A DNA stretch of 64,000 bases from NCBI GenBank assembly GCA_964534275.1, contig CAZHQG010000014.1:1-64000 (forward strand), given 5' to 3'. The position numbers and the translations under genes were made by a program. This document shows, piece by piece, positions 8,705 through 17,150 of the stretch. The stretch's first letter is position 1. Each line of letters starts with the position of its first letter. Below the pieces are notes generated by a model that had not been told where the DNA came from, made no database searches, and worked only from the letters and a program-made list of their open reading frames with translations. Origin of the DNA: HRBIN30 sp964534275. GTDB taxonomy: Bacteria > Desulfobacterota > Binatia > HRBIN30.

Positions 8705-10018
8705 TCAGAGGATGTAGCGGGACAGATCCTCGTTCTTCACGATGTCCCCCAACATTTCCCGCACGTACTTCGCGTCGATGACGACCTCCTGGCCGCCGAG
8801 ATCCGGAGCGTCAAAGGAAAGGTTCTCCAACAAACGCTCCACCACCGTGTGCAATCGACGCGCACCGATGTCCTCGGTGGACCGGTTCACCTCGGCAGCG
8901 ATGGCGGCGATTTCTTCCACAGCATCCTGAGTAAAAGAAAGTTTGACCTGTTCCGTGGCCAAGAGCGCCACGTACTGCTTGAGGATGGCATTTTGTGGTT
9001 CGGTGAGGATGCGCACGAAGTCTTCTTTCGTGAGCGGGTCGAGCTCCACGCGGATGGGGAACCGGCCTTGGAATTCGGGGATCAAATCCGAGGGCTTGGC
9101 GATGTGGAACGCGCCCGATGCAATGAAGAGGATGTGGTCGGTGCGGACCATTCCGTACTTCGTGCTTACGGTGCTGCCTTCGATGAGCGGCAATAAGTCG
9201 CGCTGCACTCCTTGCCGCGACACGTCCGGTGCACCACTGCTTTCGCGGCCTGCGATCTTGTCGATCTCGTCGATAAACACGATGCCGGTTTCCTCGACCC
9301 GACGAATTGCCTCCCTCGTCACCCACTCCATGTCGATCAGCTTGCTTGCCTCTTCGTTGGTCAAGTAGTCCAAGGCGTCGTCGATCCGCATGCGTTCTTT
9401 GGTGGTTTGCTTTGGCGCCATGGAGGAAAAGAGTTCTTTCAGCTGCGACTCCATTCCTTCCATGCCCTGAGGGGCGAAGACTTCGACCATCGGGAACGAC
9501 GACTTGGTGACCTCGATCTCTACGATGCGGTCGTCGAGCAGTCCTGCACGCAACATGTTGCGGAACTTTTCGCGGGTCGCTTCTTGCGCGTCATCCTCGC
9601 GCGAGCCGGGAAGAAGCAAATCGAGGATGCGTTCCTCGGCAAGTTCTTCGGCGCGCAAGCGCACCTTTTCTTCTTCTTCGTCCTTGACCATCTTCACGGC
9701 GAGATCCGTGAGGTCTCGAATGATCGATTCCACGTCGCGCCCCACGTACCCCACCTCGGTAAACTTCGAGGCTTCCACCTTGATGAACGGGGCTTGCGCC
9801 AATTTCGCCAAGCGGCGGGAAATCTCGGTTTTTCCCACTCCTGTAGGGCCGATCATGATGATGTTCTTTGGCGTAATCTCGTCCCGCAGCTCTTCGGGCA
9901 CTTGCAAACGGCGCCAGCGGTTGCGCAACGCCACGGCAACCGCCCGTTTGGCTTTCCGCTGGCCAACGATGTAGCGGTCGAGTTCGGAGACAATTTCCCG
10001 CGGGGTCATGTAGCTCAT
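8705..10018 (-). CDS. hslU: HslU, ATPase subunit of the HslUV protease
   Basis: 437 residues. AAA+ unfoldase that feeds substrates to HslV. Walker A is GPTGVGKTE (about 53-61), Walker B is VFIDEIDKIA near 250, and the family N-terminus (TPREIVSELDRYIVGQRKAKRAVAVALRNR) and C-terminal tail (SRYIL, which inserts into HslV pockets) are both present. An I-domain of acidic, Glu/Arg-rich helices lies between the Walker motifs. Directly downstream of hslV with a 66-base spacer. Confidence 0.98.
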   Translation of the reverse strand: MSYMTPREIVSELDRYIVGQRKAKRAVAVALRNRWRRLQVPEELRDEITPKNIIMIGPTGVGKTEISRRLAKLAQAPFIKVEASKFTEVGYVGRDVESIIRDLTDLAVKMVKDEEEEKVRLRAEELAEERILDLLLPGSREDDAQEATREKFRNMLRAGLLDDRIVEIEVTKSSFPMVEVFAPQGMEGMESQLKELFSSMAPKQTTKERMRIDDALDYLTNEEASKLIDMEWVTREAIRRVEETGIVFIDEIDKIAGRESSGAPDVSRQGVQRDLLPLIEGSTVSTKYGMVRTDHILFIASGAFHIAKPSDLIPEFQGRFPIRVELDPLTKEDFVRILTEPQNAILKQYVALLATEQVKLSFTQDAVEEIAAIAAEVNRSTEDIGARRLHTVVERLLENLSFDAPDLGGQEVVIDAKYVREMLGDIVKNEDLSRYIL

Positions 10019-10084
10019 ATCGACACCTCTGCTACCACGTGGGCGCCAGAGCGCAACGCCGCCCGACCGCGCCCCGTCGGCGCT

Positions 10085-10618
10085 TTATAGTTGCTCCAAC
10101 ACGATATTGTCGTTCGTGTAGACGCAAATGGAAGCAGCGATCCGCATGGCTTCTTGCGCAATATCTGCGGGAGACAGCTCGCTGTGCTTCATCAGCGCGC
10201 GGGCAGCCGCCGCCGCATACTGGCCGCCGGAGCCAATGCCGACCACCGGTTCGTCCGGCTCGATGACGTCCCCGCTTCCGGAAAGCATCAAGATGGTTTC
10301 ACGATCGGCCACGAGCAGCAGCGCTTCCAAACGGCGCAGCAAGCGGTCGGTGCGCCAATCTTTGGCAAGCTCCACCGCGGCGCGGCGAAGATTCCCCTGA
10401 TGCTGGTCGAGTTGGCGCTCGAATCGCTCGAACAAGGTAAACGCATCGGCCGTAGCGCCCGCAAAGCCGGCGAGGACCGAGTCGCGGTACAGCCGCCGCA
10501 CTTTGCGCGCCTGTGTTTTTACCACGGTTGGACCCAAGCTGACCTGGCCATCCCCCGCCATGACGGTGAGGCCGCGGTGGCGCAAAGCCAAAATTGTCGT
10601 TCCATGAAAGGGTTGCAT
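10085..10618 (-). CDS. hslV: HslV, peptidase subunit of the HslUV protease
   Basis: 177 residues. N-terminal-threonine hydrolase of the proteasome beta family. The core HGTTILA at residues 5-11 places the catalytic threonine at Thr7, so a six-residue propeptide (MQPFHG) should be removed. AGDGQVSLG and the GSGGQYAAAAARAL block are diagnostic. The propeptide form contrasts with enteric HslV, where the threonine directly follows Met1. The order xerC-hslV-hslU matches the arrangement known from many Gram-positives and some deltaproteobacterial lineages. Confidence 0.97.
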   Translation of the reverse strand: MQPFHGTTILALRHRGLTVMAGDGQVSLGPTVVKTQARKVRRLYRDSVLAGFAGATADAFTLFERFERQLDQHQGNLRRAAVELAKDWRTDRLLRRLEALLLVADRETILMLSGSGDVIEPDEPVVGIGSGGQYAAAAARALMKHSELSPADIAQEAMRIAASICVYTNDNIVLEQL

Positions 10619-10644
10619 CCTTCATCCCTCCATCACACGCGGAG

Positions 10645-11559
10645 TTAACCGGCCCGCGGATGAGACTTGTCGTATACCCGCATGAGGTGGTCGAGGTTCA
10701 AATGCGTGTAGCGCTGGGTGGTCGACAAGCTGGCGTGGCCAAGCAACTCTTGAATCGCGCGCAAGTCGGCTCCGGCATTCAGCAAGTGCGTCGCAAAGCT
10801 GTGCCGAACCGCGTGAGGGCTCACCTTGTTGGCCAACCCGGCGGCTCGCACGTAGTATTCGAGGCGCCGTGCCACGGAGCGCGTCGTCAACCGCCGCCCG
10901 CTGCGATTCAAAAAAACGGCCCCCACGTCGCGCACACCACGGCGGCAAAGCTGCCCAATCTGGGCGCGGTAACGTTCGAGCGCAGCCAAGGCTTTGCGCC
11001 CGATGGGAACGATCCGCTCCTTGTTTCCTTTCCCACGTACCCGCACAAGCTCGAGCGCTCCGTCGATATCCTCCCAGTTCAAACCCACGAGCTCGCTCAC
11101 CCGCAGCCCGCAAGAGTACAGGACCTCGAACATCGCGGCGTCGCGCACGCGCACCGGCCCGTCTCCAGGTACAGCATCGAGCAAGCGAAACACATCGTCC
11201 ACCGTCAGGTGGTTCGGGAGCTGTTGTTCCTTTCGCGGTGCCTGCACCACGCTCACCGGATCGTGCTCGAGCCAACGACGCTGGCGAGCGAAGCGAAAAA
11301 ACGTTTTCAACGACGAAAGCTTGCGCGCCACCGAGGTCTTGCGGTGCCCCGCAAGGAGGTGCGCGAGAAACGCGCGGACGTCGTCGCGTTCTACCGCGTC
11401 GACGCGGGTTGCGCCGGAGTCCGTTTCCTTACGCTCGCGCAAGAAGGTGGCAAACTGGCGGAGGTCCGCGACGTACGCTCGCACCGTGTGCGGCGATGCA
11501 TTGCGCTCTGCGACGAGGCTGCGTTCGAATTCCTGAACGGCTTCTTCCCAGTCCAACAT
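10645..11559 (-). CDS. xerC: Tyrosine recombinase XerC
   Basis: 304 residues, normal XerC/D length. The catalytic set is complete: Arg153 (CGLRVSEL), Lys177 (RGKGNKER), His249 and Arg252 (SPHAVRHSFATH), His275 (LLGHASLSTTQ) and nucleophile Tyr284 (RYTHLN). The N-terminal SAM-like domain (about 1-105) binds the core site. Expected role is chromosome dimer resolution at dif with a partner XerD, which is not in this window. The start at MLDWEEAV fits the family N-terminus; the longer open frame upstream has no homology. First gene of the xerC-hslVU-arg run. Confidence 0.93.
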   Translation of the reverse strand: MLDWEEAVQEFERSLVAERNASPHTVRAYVADLRQFATFLRERKETDSGATRVDAVERDDVRAFLAHLLAGHRKTSVARKLSSLKTFFRFARQRRWLEHDPVSVVQAPRKEQQLPNHLTVDDVFRLLDAVPGDGPVRVRDAAMFEVLYSCGLRVSELVGLNWEDIDGALELVRVRGKGNKERIVPIGRKALAALERYRAQIGQLCRRGVRDVGAVFLNRSGRRLTTRSVARRLEYYVRAAGLANKVSPHAVRHSFATHLLNAGADLRAIQELLGHASLSTTQRYTHLNLDHLMRVYDKSHPRAG

Positions 11560-11880
11560 CGCCTGCTCCACCCTACCCGGTCGGCACTTGCCCCGCATGG
11601 TATCAGCACACCTCGCGCTGAGCAAAGGGAGCCAACGTGGTGTGCGCGTATCTCCCGAGCGGGAGCGTACCATCCACCCACGACTTCGTCGGGGACTGCC
11701 CTGCCGTAACCTGTGAAGCAAAGGCAATCGCGTGCCCCTCTTGCCAGCCCCGCCGCTGAGCCAAACCGAGCACCGCGTGCGGGCCACTGCTCCTCTGTAG
11801 CCTCGCACTCGCATCGACGGGCGTGTTCGCGCTAGGCAAGCTCGCGGCATGCGGTGCGCACGCCGAACCGAGGAGGCAGT
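11560..11880. other. Divergent intergenic region, xerC / PNPOx-like
   Basis: A 321-base spacer between two diverging genes that must hold the promoters of the xerC-hslVU-arg run (minus) and of the 11.9-kb cluster (plus). A CTCCC-GAGC-GGGAG hairpin is visible at 11652-11665. No confident -35/-10 pair, tRNA or coding sequence was found. Confidence 0.35.
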
Positions 11881-12420
11881 ATGAGTCGTGAAGAACAACC
11901 CAAAGACAAACAGCCCATCCTGGCAGGCGCGACGCCCGAGGAACGGAATCCCGATCTGTGGCCCACGGAAGCGTTTGCGCCACTCGAGCGCTTGCTTGCG
12001 AGCAGCTTGCAACGAGCCGGGCAAGCGGTTCGCGACACGTTTGGCCACGAAGGTCGTCAAATGACTGCCCGCGAGTTTGTGAACTTCTGGAATCAATGCC
12101 GGCTCAAAGCGATGGCGACCGTCGGCGCCAATGGTCGGCCGCACATCGCACCAGTCCATGCCGAGTTTGTTCGCGGTGAGCTTTTCTCGACGATTTACAC
12201 GGACGCGCAACGGCTGCGCGACATCCGGCGCAATCCCCACGTGGCGCTCACCACGTGGGCGCCCGATGGCGCTGTAGCGATCGTGCATGGCCGCGCCCAC
12301 GTTGTGCCCAACAGCGAGCGCACCAGCCGTCCGGGCGCCACAGGGAGGGAGCGCCGCACGGTGCTCCTACGCATCGAAATCGACCGCATTTATGCCATGA
12401 AGGGCCGCACCCGCCCTTGA
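11881..12420 (+). CDS. Pyridoxamine 5'-phosphate oxidase-family (split-barrel flavin) protein
   Basis: 179 residues. The core FWNQCRLKAMATVGANGRPHIAPVHAEF (about 63-90) followed by TDAQRLRDIRRNPHVALT is the split-barrel FMN/F420-binding signature of the PNPOx-like superfamily. Many such proteins in LLM-rich genomes use F420 and not FMN, and cofactor and substrate cannot be assigned here. The ATG has a strong Shine-Dalgarno (GAGGAGG, 5 bases upstream), which decides it against an upstream in-frame ATG at 11854. It leads a plus-strand run of small metabolic genes. Confidence 0.75.
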   Translation: MSREEQPKDKQPILAGATPEERNPDLWPTEAFAPLERLLASSLQRAGQAVRDTFGHEGRQMTAREFVNFWNQCRLKAMATVGANGRPHIAPVHAEFVRGELFSTIYTDAQRLRDIRRNPHVALTTWAPDGAVAIVHGRAHVVPNSERTSRPGATGRERRTVLLRIEIDRIYAMKGRTRP

Positions 12421-12453
12421 TTCTCACCAGGGGAACGACCAGGTAAAGCAGGC

Positions 12454-13545
12454 ATGGAAGAAACGAAACTTGTCGATCCACCGGAAACGATCCCCATCCG
12501 GCCCGACGAGGACTTCGACCACGACCGCTTAGCTGCGTATCTGCGCGGCAAGCTGCCGGGATCGGAAGGTCCTTTGGAAATCGTGCAGTTTGCCGGGGGG
12601 CATGCCAACCTCACGTACCTGCTTCGCTACGGCTCGGTGGAGTACGTGTTGCGCCGACCGCCGCTCGGGCCCGTTGCCCCTGGCTCCCACGACATGGCAC
12701 GCGAGTACCGCTGCCTGTCGGTGCTGTACCAAGCGTACCCGCTGGCTCCCCGAGCATACTTGTTTTGCGAGGACCCTAGTATCATCGGGGCGCCGTTGTT
12801 CGTGATGGAACGACGCTACGGCACGGTGGTCCGACGCGTGATCCCCGAGAAGTGGGGAGGCGGCAAAGATCCCGTAGTGAATCGGAAGATCAGCGAGGTG
12901 CTCATCGACGCTCTCGCAGACCTCCACGCCGTCGACCCCGCGAGCGTGGGACTCGACAAAATAGGCAAGCCCGAGGGCTTCCTTGCCCGCCAAGTGGATG
13001 GCTGGATGGCACGTTTCGAGCGGGCAAAAACGAAGGACCTACCCATTGCCCGCGAGGTACACCAGTGGTTGCAGGCGCATATGCCAGCGTCTCCGCGTCC
13101 TACATTGCTCCACAATGACTGGCGACTCGACAACATGATGCTAGCCGACGACGACCCGGGCCGCTGCGTGGCGGTATTTGACTGGGACATGTGTACCGTG
13201 GGCGACCCGCTTTGCGACCTCGGGACCTTGTTGACCGCCTGGGTCGAGGAACGCGAAGCTCCGCCGGGTACTTCTGGCGGCCCGGTGGTCATGCCCTCGA
13301 ACACCCCGGGGTTCATGACCCGGGCTGAAGCAGTGGCACGGTACGGGAAGCGCCACAACGTGGATGTGAGCAACGTGCCCTACTACTACGTGTTTGGCTT
13401 GTTCAAAATGGCCGTGGTCGTCCAGCAAATCTACTACCGCTACCACGTGGGGCAAACCAAGGACGAGCGCTTCCGCACGTTTGGGCAAGCGGCGGAATTT
13501 CTTTTCCACCGCGCCCACGAAGCGGCGCAGTCGGGCACGGTGTAA
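12454..13545 (+). CDS. Aminoglycoside phosphotransferase/kinase-like (APH) family protein
   Basis: 363 residues. Protein-kinase-like fold: GGHANLTYLLR nucleotide-loop region (about 48), RRPPLG, the catalytic loop LLHNDWRLDNMM (about 214; catalytic Asp in HNDWRLDN) and the metal-binding VFDWDMCTVGDPLCDLG (about 235). This pattern matches ACAD10/11-type phosphotransferases that act with acyl-CoA dehydrogenases in 4-hydroxy acid breakdown, more than true antibiotic kinases. Substrate inferred only. Followed 21 bases later by a GST gene. Confidence 0.8.
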   Translation: MEETKLVDPPETIPIRPDEDFDHDRLAAYLRGKLPGSEGPLEIVQFAGGHANLTYLLRYGSVEYVLRRPPLGPVAPGSHDMAREYRCLSVLYQAYPLAPRAYLFCEDPSIIGAPLFVMERRYGTVVRRVIPEKWGGGKDPVVNRKISEVLIDALADLHAVDPASVGLDKIGKPEGFLARQVDGWMARFERAKTKDLPIAREVHQWLQAHMPASPRPTLLHNDWRLDNMMLADDDPGRCVAVFDWDMCTVGDPLCDLGTLLTAWVEEREAPPGTSGGPVVMPSNTPGFMTRAEAVARYGKRHNVDVSNVPYYYVFGLFKMAVVVQQIYYRYHVGQTKDERFRTFGQAAEFLFHRAHEAAQSGTV

Positions 13546-13566
13546 CGACCAAAGAAGGGGAAGAGC

Positions 13567-14265
13567 ATGGCTCAGCTCACGTTGTACCAGTTTGCGGTAT
13601 CGCCCTTTTGCGACAAAGTACGGCGCATCCTCGCGTACAAGAACATTCCTTTCGAAGTCTACGAATGGCCGCTGGCCGAGGTGCCGCGCATTGCGGAACG
13701 AAACCCGACCGGCAAGTTGCCGTTCATCGAATGGGATGGCGAGATCATCGGCGACTCGACCGACATTGCTCTCGCGGTGGAGGCGCGCGTGCCGTCGCCC
13801 CCGCTTTTGCCGGCGGACCCCACGCAGCGGGCCTTGGTGCTGGCGCTCGAAGACTGGGCAGACGAGTCGCTGTACTTTTACGAAATGTGCCTGCGTTTTG
13901 GCGATGAAGATTTCGATCGCAACTTCCCCAAGGTTGCCGGCACTTTGCCGCCCGACGTGCAAACCATGATGGCTCCAATGCTGCGGGAAAATTTCAAACA
14001 GGTCACGGCCACCCAGGGTGTCGGGCGCAAACCGAAAGAGCAACTGGCACGCGACGTGGAGCGGCTGTTTGCCACGATCGAGGCGTTACAACAACCAACC
14101 GGCTTTGTCGTGGGTGACAAGCTGACTCTGGCCGATATTGCCATCGTGTGCCAAGCGGAATGCATCACCGACTCGCGTTTGGGCGCGGAAACCTTGTCCC
14201 GCCATCCTGCGCTTCGCGACTACTTTGCCCGGGTCGATGCGCTCACCCACGCCCAACGGGTGTAG
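13567..14265 (+). CDS. Glutathione S-transferase family protein
   Basis: 232 residues. Thioredoxin-fold N-terminus: LYQFAVSPFCDKVRRILAYKNI with a CxxK-type active-site region (SPFCDKV, about 11-17), the cis-Pro region TGKLPFIEWDGEIIGDSTDIA (about 50-70), then an all-helical C-terminal domain with VVGDKLTLADIAIVCQ (about 190). The Cys in SPFCDK suggests an omega/beta-like or glutaredoxin-like chemistry. Tightly spaced with the neighbours on the same strand, probably one operon. AAGAAGGGGAAGAGC precedes the ATG. Confidence 0.85.
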   Translation: MAQLTLYQFAVSPFCDKVRRILAYKNIPFEVYEWPLAEVPRIAERNPTGKLPFIEWDGEIIGDSTDIALAVEARVPSPPLLPADPTQRALVLALEDWADESLYFYEMCLRFGDEDFDRNFPKVAGTLPPDVQTMMAPMLRENFKQVTATQGVGRKPKEQLARDVERLFATIEALQQPTGFVVGDKLTLADIAIVCQAECITDSRLGAETLSRHPALRDYFARVDALTHAQRV

Positions 14266-14276
14266 GCGATCTCGCG

Positions 14277-14552
14277 ATGGTCGATATCGAGGCGGTACGA
14301 AACGACTGGAGCCAGCGCGGCTTTACCTGCGACGTGTGGGTCGACGCGCCTGGCCAAGTGTGGCGCAACTTCGTGCATCCGACGGACGAGCTGGTCATGC
14401 CCGTCGAGGGACAAATCCAGCTCGAGTTTTCCGGCCAAGTGTTTCGTCCGGCAATTGGCGAAGAAGTACTGATCCCGGCGGGCACTCCGCACACAGTACG
14501 CAACATCGGCCCGGGGATTTCCCGCTGGCTCTACGGGTACAAAGTGCCGTAA
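14277..14552 (+). CDS. Small cupin-domain protein
   Basis: 91 residues, one conserved beta-barrel. The cupin motifs are VHPTDELVMPVEGQIQLEF (first motif, His and Glu ligands) and GEEVLIPAGTPHTVRN (second motif, metal-binding His in PHTV). Function cannot be assigned: single-domain cupins include isomerases, dioxygenases and binding proteins. Start is 11 bases after the GST stop, and in-frame upstream ATGs lie within the GST gene. Likely translated from the same mRNA as the GST. Confidence 0.75.
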   Translation: MVDIEAVRNDWSQRGFTCDVWVDAPGQVWRNFVHPTDELVMPVEGQIQLEFSGQVFRPAIGEEVLIPAGTPHTVRNIGPGISRWLYGYKVP

Positions 14553-14628
14553 GCCCCAGCATGGTACTCGCTCGCGAACCCGGCGCGATGGACCTTGGTG
14601 CCTGACCGACGACGAAGGAGGAACAGAC

Positions 14629-15174
14629 ATGGCACGCTTGCCTTATCCTGACCCAGCCGTGCTGCCTGCGGAAATCCGCGACACCCTGGCGCAGTTGCCC
14701 GTGCAGCTCAACGTGTTCCGGATGCTGGCCCACGCTACTACGCTGTTCCGACCTTGGTTACGCCTCGGCACGGCGATCTTGAACGAGCTCGAGCTCGACC
14801 CGAAGTTACGCGAGCTGGCCATTCTTGCCGTGGCTCAGGAAACCGACTGTGCGTACGAGTGGGGACAGCACGTACCCCTCGCCCGTTTGGTTGGCGTTGG
14901 CGAGGAGCAAATCCAGGCCATCGAGCGTGGCGAAGTCGAAAACCCGTGTTTTGGGGCTCGGGAGCGCATCGTTCTACTTGCCACGCAAGCTTGGCTCCGG
15001 CAGGCGCGACTGAGCGACGAGATCTGGACCAACCTCGCAAGCCAGCTATCCCCGCGGCAAGTCATCGAGCTTTGTCTAGTGGTCGGATTTTACTCCATGC
15101 TCGCGCGGGTTCTGGAAAGCGCAGAGGTGGATCTCGATGCCCCATTTGCTCAGACCTTCGTTTCCCAACGGTAG
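14629..15174 (+). CDS. Carboxymuconolactone decarboxylase-family protein
   Basis: 181 residues, helical AhpD-like fold. The family motif is recognisable in RELAILAVAQETDCAYEWGQHVPLARLVGVGEEQIQAI (about 63-100), with Cys and His in the ETDCAYEWGQH segment. The CxxC of AhpD is absent, so it is a CMD-type rather than peroxidase-type member. A strong AAGGAGG lies 7 bases before the ATG. It follows GST and cupin genes, a setting common in aromatic or xenobiotic degradation clusters, but the substrate is unknown. Confidence 0.8.
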   Translation: MARLPYPDPAVLPAEIRDTLAQLPVQLNVFRMLAHATTLFRPWLRLGTAILNELELDPKLRELAILAVAQETDCAYEWGQHVPLARLVGVGEEQIQAIERGEVENPCFGARERIVLLATQAWLRQARLSDEIWTNLASQLSPRQVIELCLVVGFYSMLARVLESAEVDLDAPFAQTFVSQR

Positions 15175-15186
15175 CCTTCGCAGACG

Positions 15187-16173
15187 ATGCGGCTCGAAGA
15201 TCTCTCCACTCCGGCCTTGGTTGTCGATGCCGCGGTGCTCGCCGAAAATCTTGCAACCATGGCCGCGCATCTTCCCGGCACGCGCTTGCGGCCTCACGTA
15301 AAAGCGCACAAATGCACTTCGCTCGCAAAGCTCCAGCGCCAATACGGGCACACAGCGTTCTGCTGTGCCACTGTACGCGAAGCTGAAGGTTTGGCACTCG
15401 CTGGCCTTTCCGACGACATTCTGCTGGCCAACGAAGTGCTGGATGTCGACCGCCTCGCCCGATTGCGGCACTGGCCGGTGACCGTCGCAGTCGATTCCCC
15501 AGCCACCATTCTGGCCGCAGCTCAAGCTGGCATCCAGCGTGTACTCATCGACGTGAACGTCGGGCTGCCACGTTGCGGCTGCGCGCCCGAGCAAGCCGGT
15601 GAGCTTGCTGAAGAAGCGCGACGCCGTGGCCTCGAGGTGCGCGGAGTGATGGGGTACGAAGGACACGCGGTCGGTGTGGTCGATCGGGGCGTGCGCTCGG
15701 AGCTTTGCCAGCAAGCGATGGAGCGGCTGCTTACGGCCCACCGCGCTGTGGGAGGTCCAATCATTTCTGCCGGCGGAACGGGAACGTTCGACCTCAATCG
15801 CTGGGCTACCGAAATCCAAGCGGGATCCTACGCTCTCATGGACACGCAGTACGCGAGCCTCTGCCTGCCGTTTCGCCAAGCCCTCTTCGTTTGGGCCACA
15901 GTGATTTCCGTCGGCAACGGGTACGCGGTTGCGGATTGCGGGCTCAAAGCGCTCGGCATGGATCACGGGAACCCGAGCATCGATGGCGCGCACGTGCTGT
16001 TTTGTTCCGATGAGCATGTCACCTTTTCTCCCTCGGTCATGCCCAGAGTCGGCGACAAGATCCGGGTATGGCCCGCTCACGTCGACCCAACCGTGGCTTA
16101 CCATTCTTGCATGTACGTGCTGGAGGGTGAGACGATCGTAGAGGCGTGGCCCGTGGATCTTCGCGGCTGGTGA
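15187..16173 (+). CDS. DSD1-family PLP enzyme (D-threonine aldolase / D-serine dehydratase-like)
   Basis: 328 residues. Alanine-racemase-like TIM barrel with the PLP lysine in RPHVKAHK (about 38-45), then GIQRVLIDVNVGLPRCG and a C-terminal DSD1 beta domain. Metal ligands of the family are probably in WPAHVDPTVAYHS near residue 300 (HxD as in D-threonine aldolases). Zn- or Mn-dependent cleavage or dehydration of a D-3-hydroxyamino acid is the expected chemistry; the exact substrate cannot be read. Starts 12 bases after the CMD gene, so part of the same operon. Confidence 0.82.
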   Translation: MRLEDLSTPALVVDAAVLAENLATMAAHLPGTRLRPHVKAHKCTSLAKLQRQYGHTAFCCATVREAEGLALAGLSDDILLANEVLDVDRLARLRHWPVTVAVDSPATILAAAQAGIQRVLIDVNVGLPRCGCAPEQAGELAEEARRRGLEVRGVMGYEGHAVGVVDRGVRSELCQQAMERLLTAHRAVGGPIISAGGTGTFDLNRWATEIQAGSYALMDTQYASLCLPFRQALFVWATVISVGNGYAVADCGLKALGMDHGNPSIDGAHVLFCSDEHVTFSPSVMPRVGDKIRVWPAHVDPTVAYHSCMYVLEGETIVEAWPVDLRGW

Positions 16174-16301
16174 GGTTCCGCACTCCGGCACGTCGCGAGC
16201 TCGGAAGTGGCGCGCTCATCAGGGGGAATCTCGAGCGAACTCACGCGGTCGTGGTTGCGCGGAGCAATGCAGCGCGCTAGCGGCCGACGGCGGAGGGATC
16301 C

Positions 16302-17126
16302 ATGGGGTACGAGCAAATTCTGTATGCAGTGGACGGCCCGGTGGCGTTCATCACGCTGAATCGCCCGGACAAACTCAACGCCTGGACCCTGCGCATGGGA
16401 TTCGAGGTCCGGCACGCCATGTGGCGAGCGGAGCAAGACCCCACCGTGCGGGTCATCGTGGTAACAGGCGCTGGGCGCGGATACTGCGCCGGTGCAGACA
16501 TGGATTTTTTGCGCGAAGTGCAGTCCGGCTCCGCTAGCCCGTTACAACCGCCACCAGAACTTGCCGTCGAATTCGACCCTGCGATTCCTCCGTTGTATCG
16601 AGGCGAGTACACGTACCCGATGGGCTTAACCAAGCCTGTGATCGGAGCGATCAACGGCGTCGCTGCTGGCCTAGGAGCGTCGTACCCGTTGTTTTACGAC
16701 CTGCGAGTTGCGTCTTCGCAGGCGCGCTTCTCTTTCATCTTTCCGCGCCGGGGCTTGATTGCGGAGCATGGATCGGCGTGGCTCCTGCCGCGGATCGTGG
16801 GACACACGCGCGCTGTCGACCTGCTGTTTACCGGCCGTTTCATCGACGCGGACGAAGCGCTGGCCATCGGTTTGGTCAGCCGCGTCTACCCGCACGATGC
16901 ATTTCTTACGGAGGCTCTTGCTCTTGCCCGCGAGCTTGCCACGCAGTGCTCGCCGCGTTCGCTTCGGATCATGAAACGGCAACTGTGGCGCGATCAATTC
17001 GGAGAACTGTCTGCTGCCGTGGACAACGCTGATCGGGAAATGGTGGCTTGCTTCACCACTGCCGATTTCCGCGAAGGGGTGGCGGCGTTTCTCGAACGGC
17101 GCTCGCCAAAGTTTACCGGCGAGTGA
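16302..17126 (+). CDS. Enoyl-CoA hydratase/isomerase (crotonase) family protein
   Basis: 274 residues. Crotonase fold with the oxyanion-hole segment VTGAGRGYCAGADMDFL (about 50-66), the second strand GAINGVAAGLGASYPLFYDLRVAS and the active-site region GLIAEHGSAWLLPRIVG (about 150-166, Glu in AEHG). Members hydrate or isomerise acyl-CoAs in beta-oxidation or related degradation. The ATG is preceded by GGCGGAGGGATCC. A 128-base gap separates it from the DSD1 gene. Confidence 0.88.
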   Translation: MGYEQILYAVDGPVAFITLNRPDKLNAWTLRMGFEVRHAMWRAEQDPTVRVIVVTGAGRGYCAGADMDFLREVQSGSASPLQPPPELAVEFDPAIPPLYRGEYTYPMGLTKPVIGAINGVAAGLGASYPLFYDLRVASSQARFSFIFPRRGLIAEHGSAWLLPRIVGHTRAVDLLFTGRFIDADEALAIGLVSRVYPHDAFLTEALALARELATQCSPRSLRIMKRQLWRDQFGELSAAVDNADREMVACFTTADFREGVAAFLERRSPKFTGE

Positions 17127-17150
17127 GCGCAGGGAGACGCGAGCGCCGCT

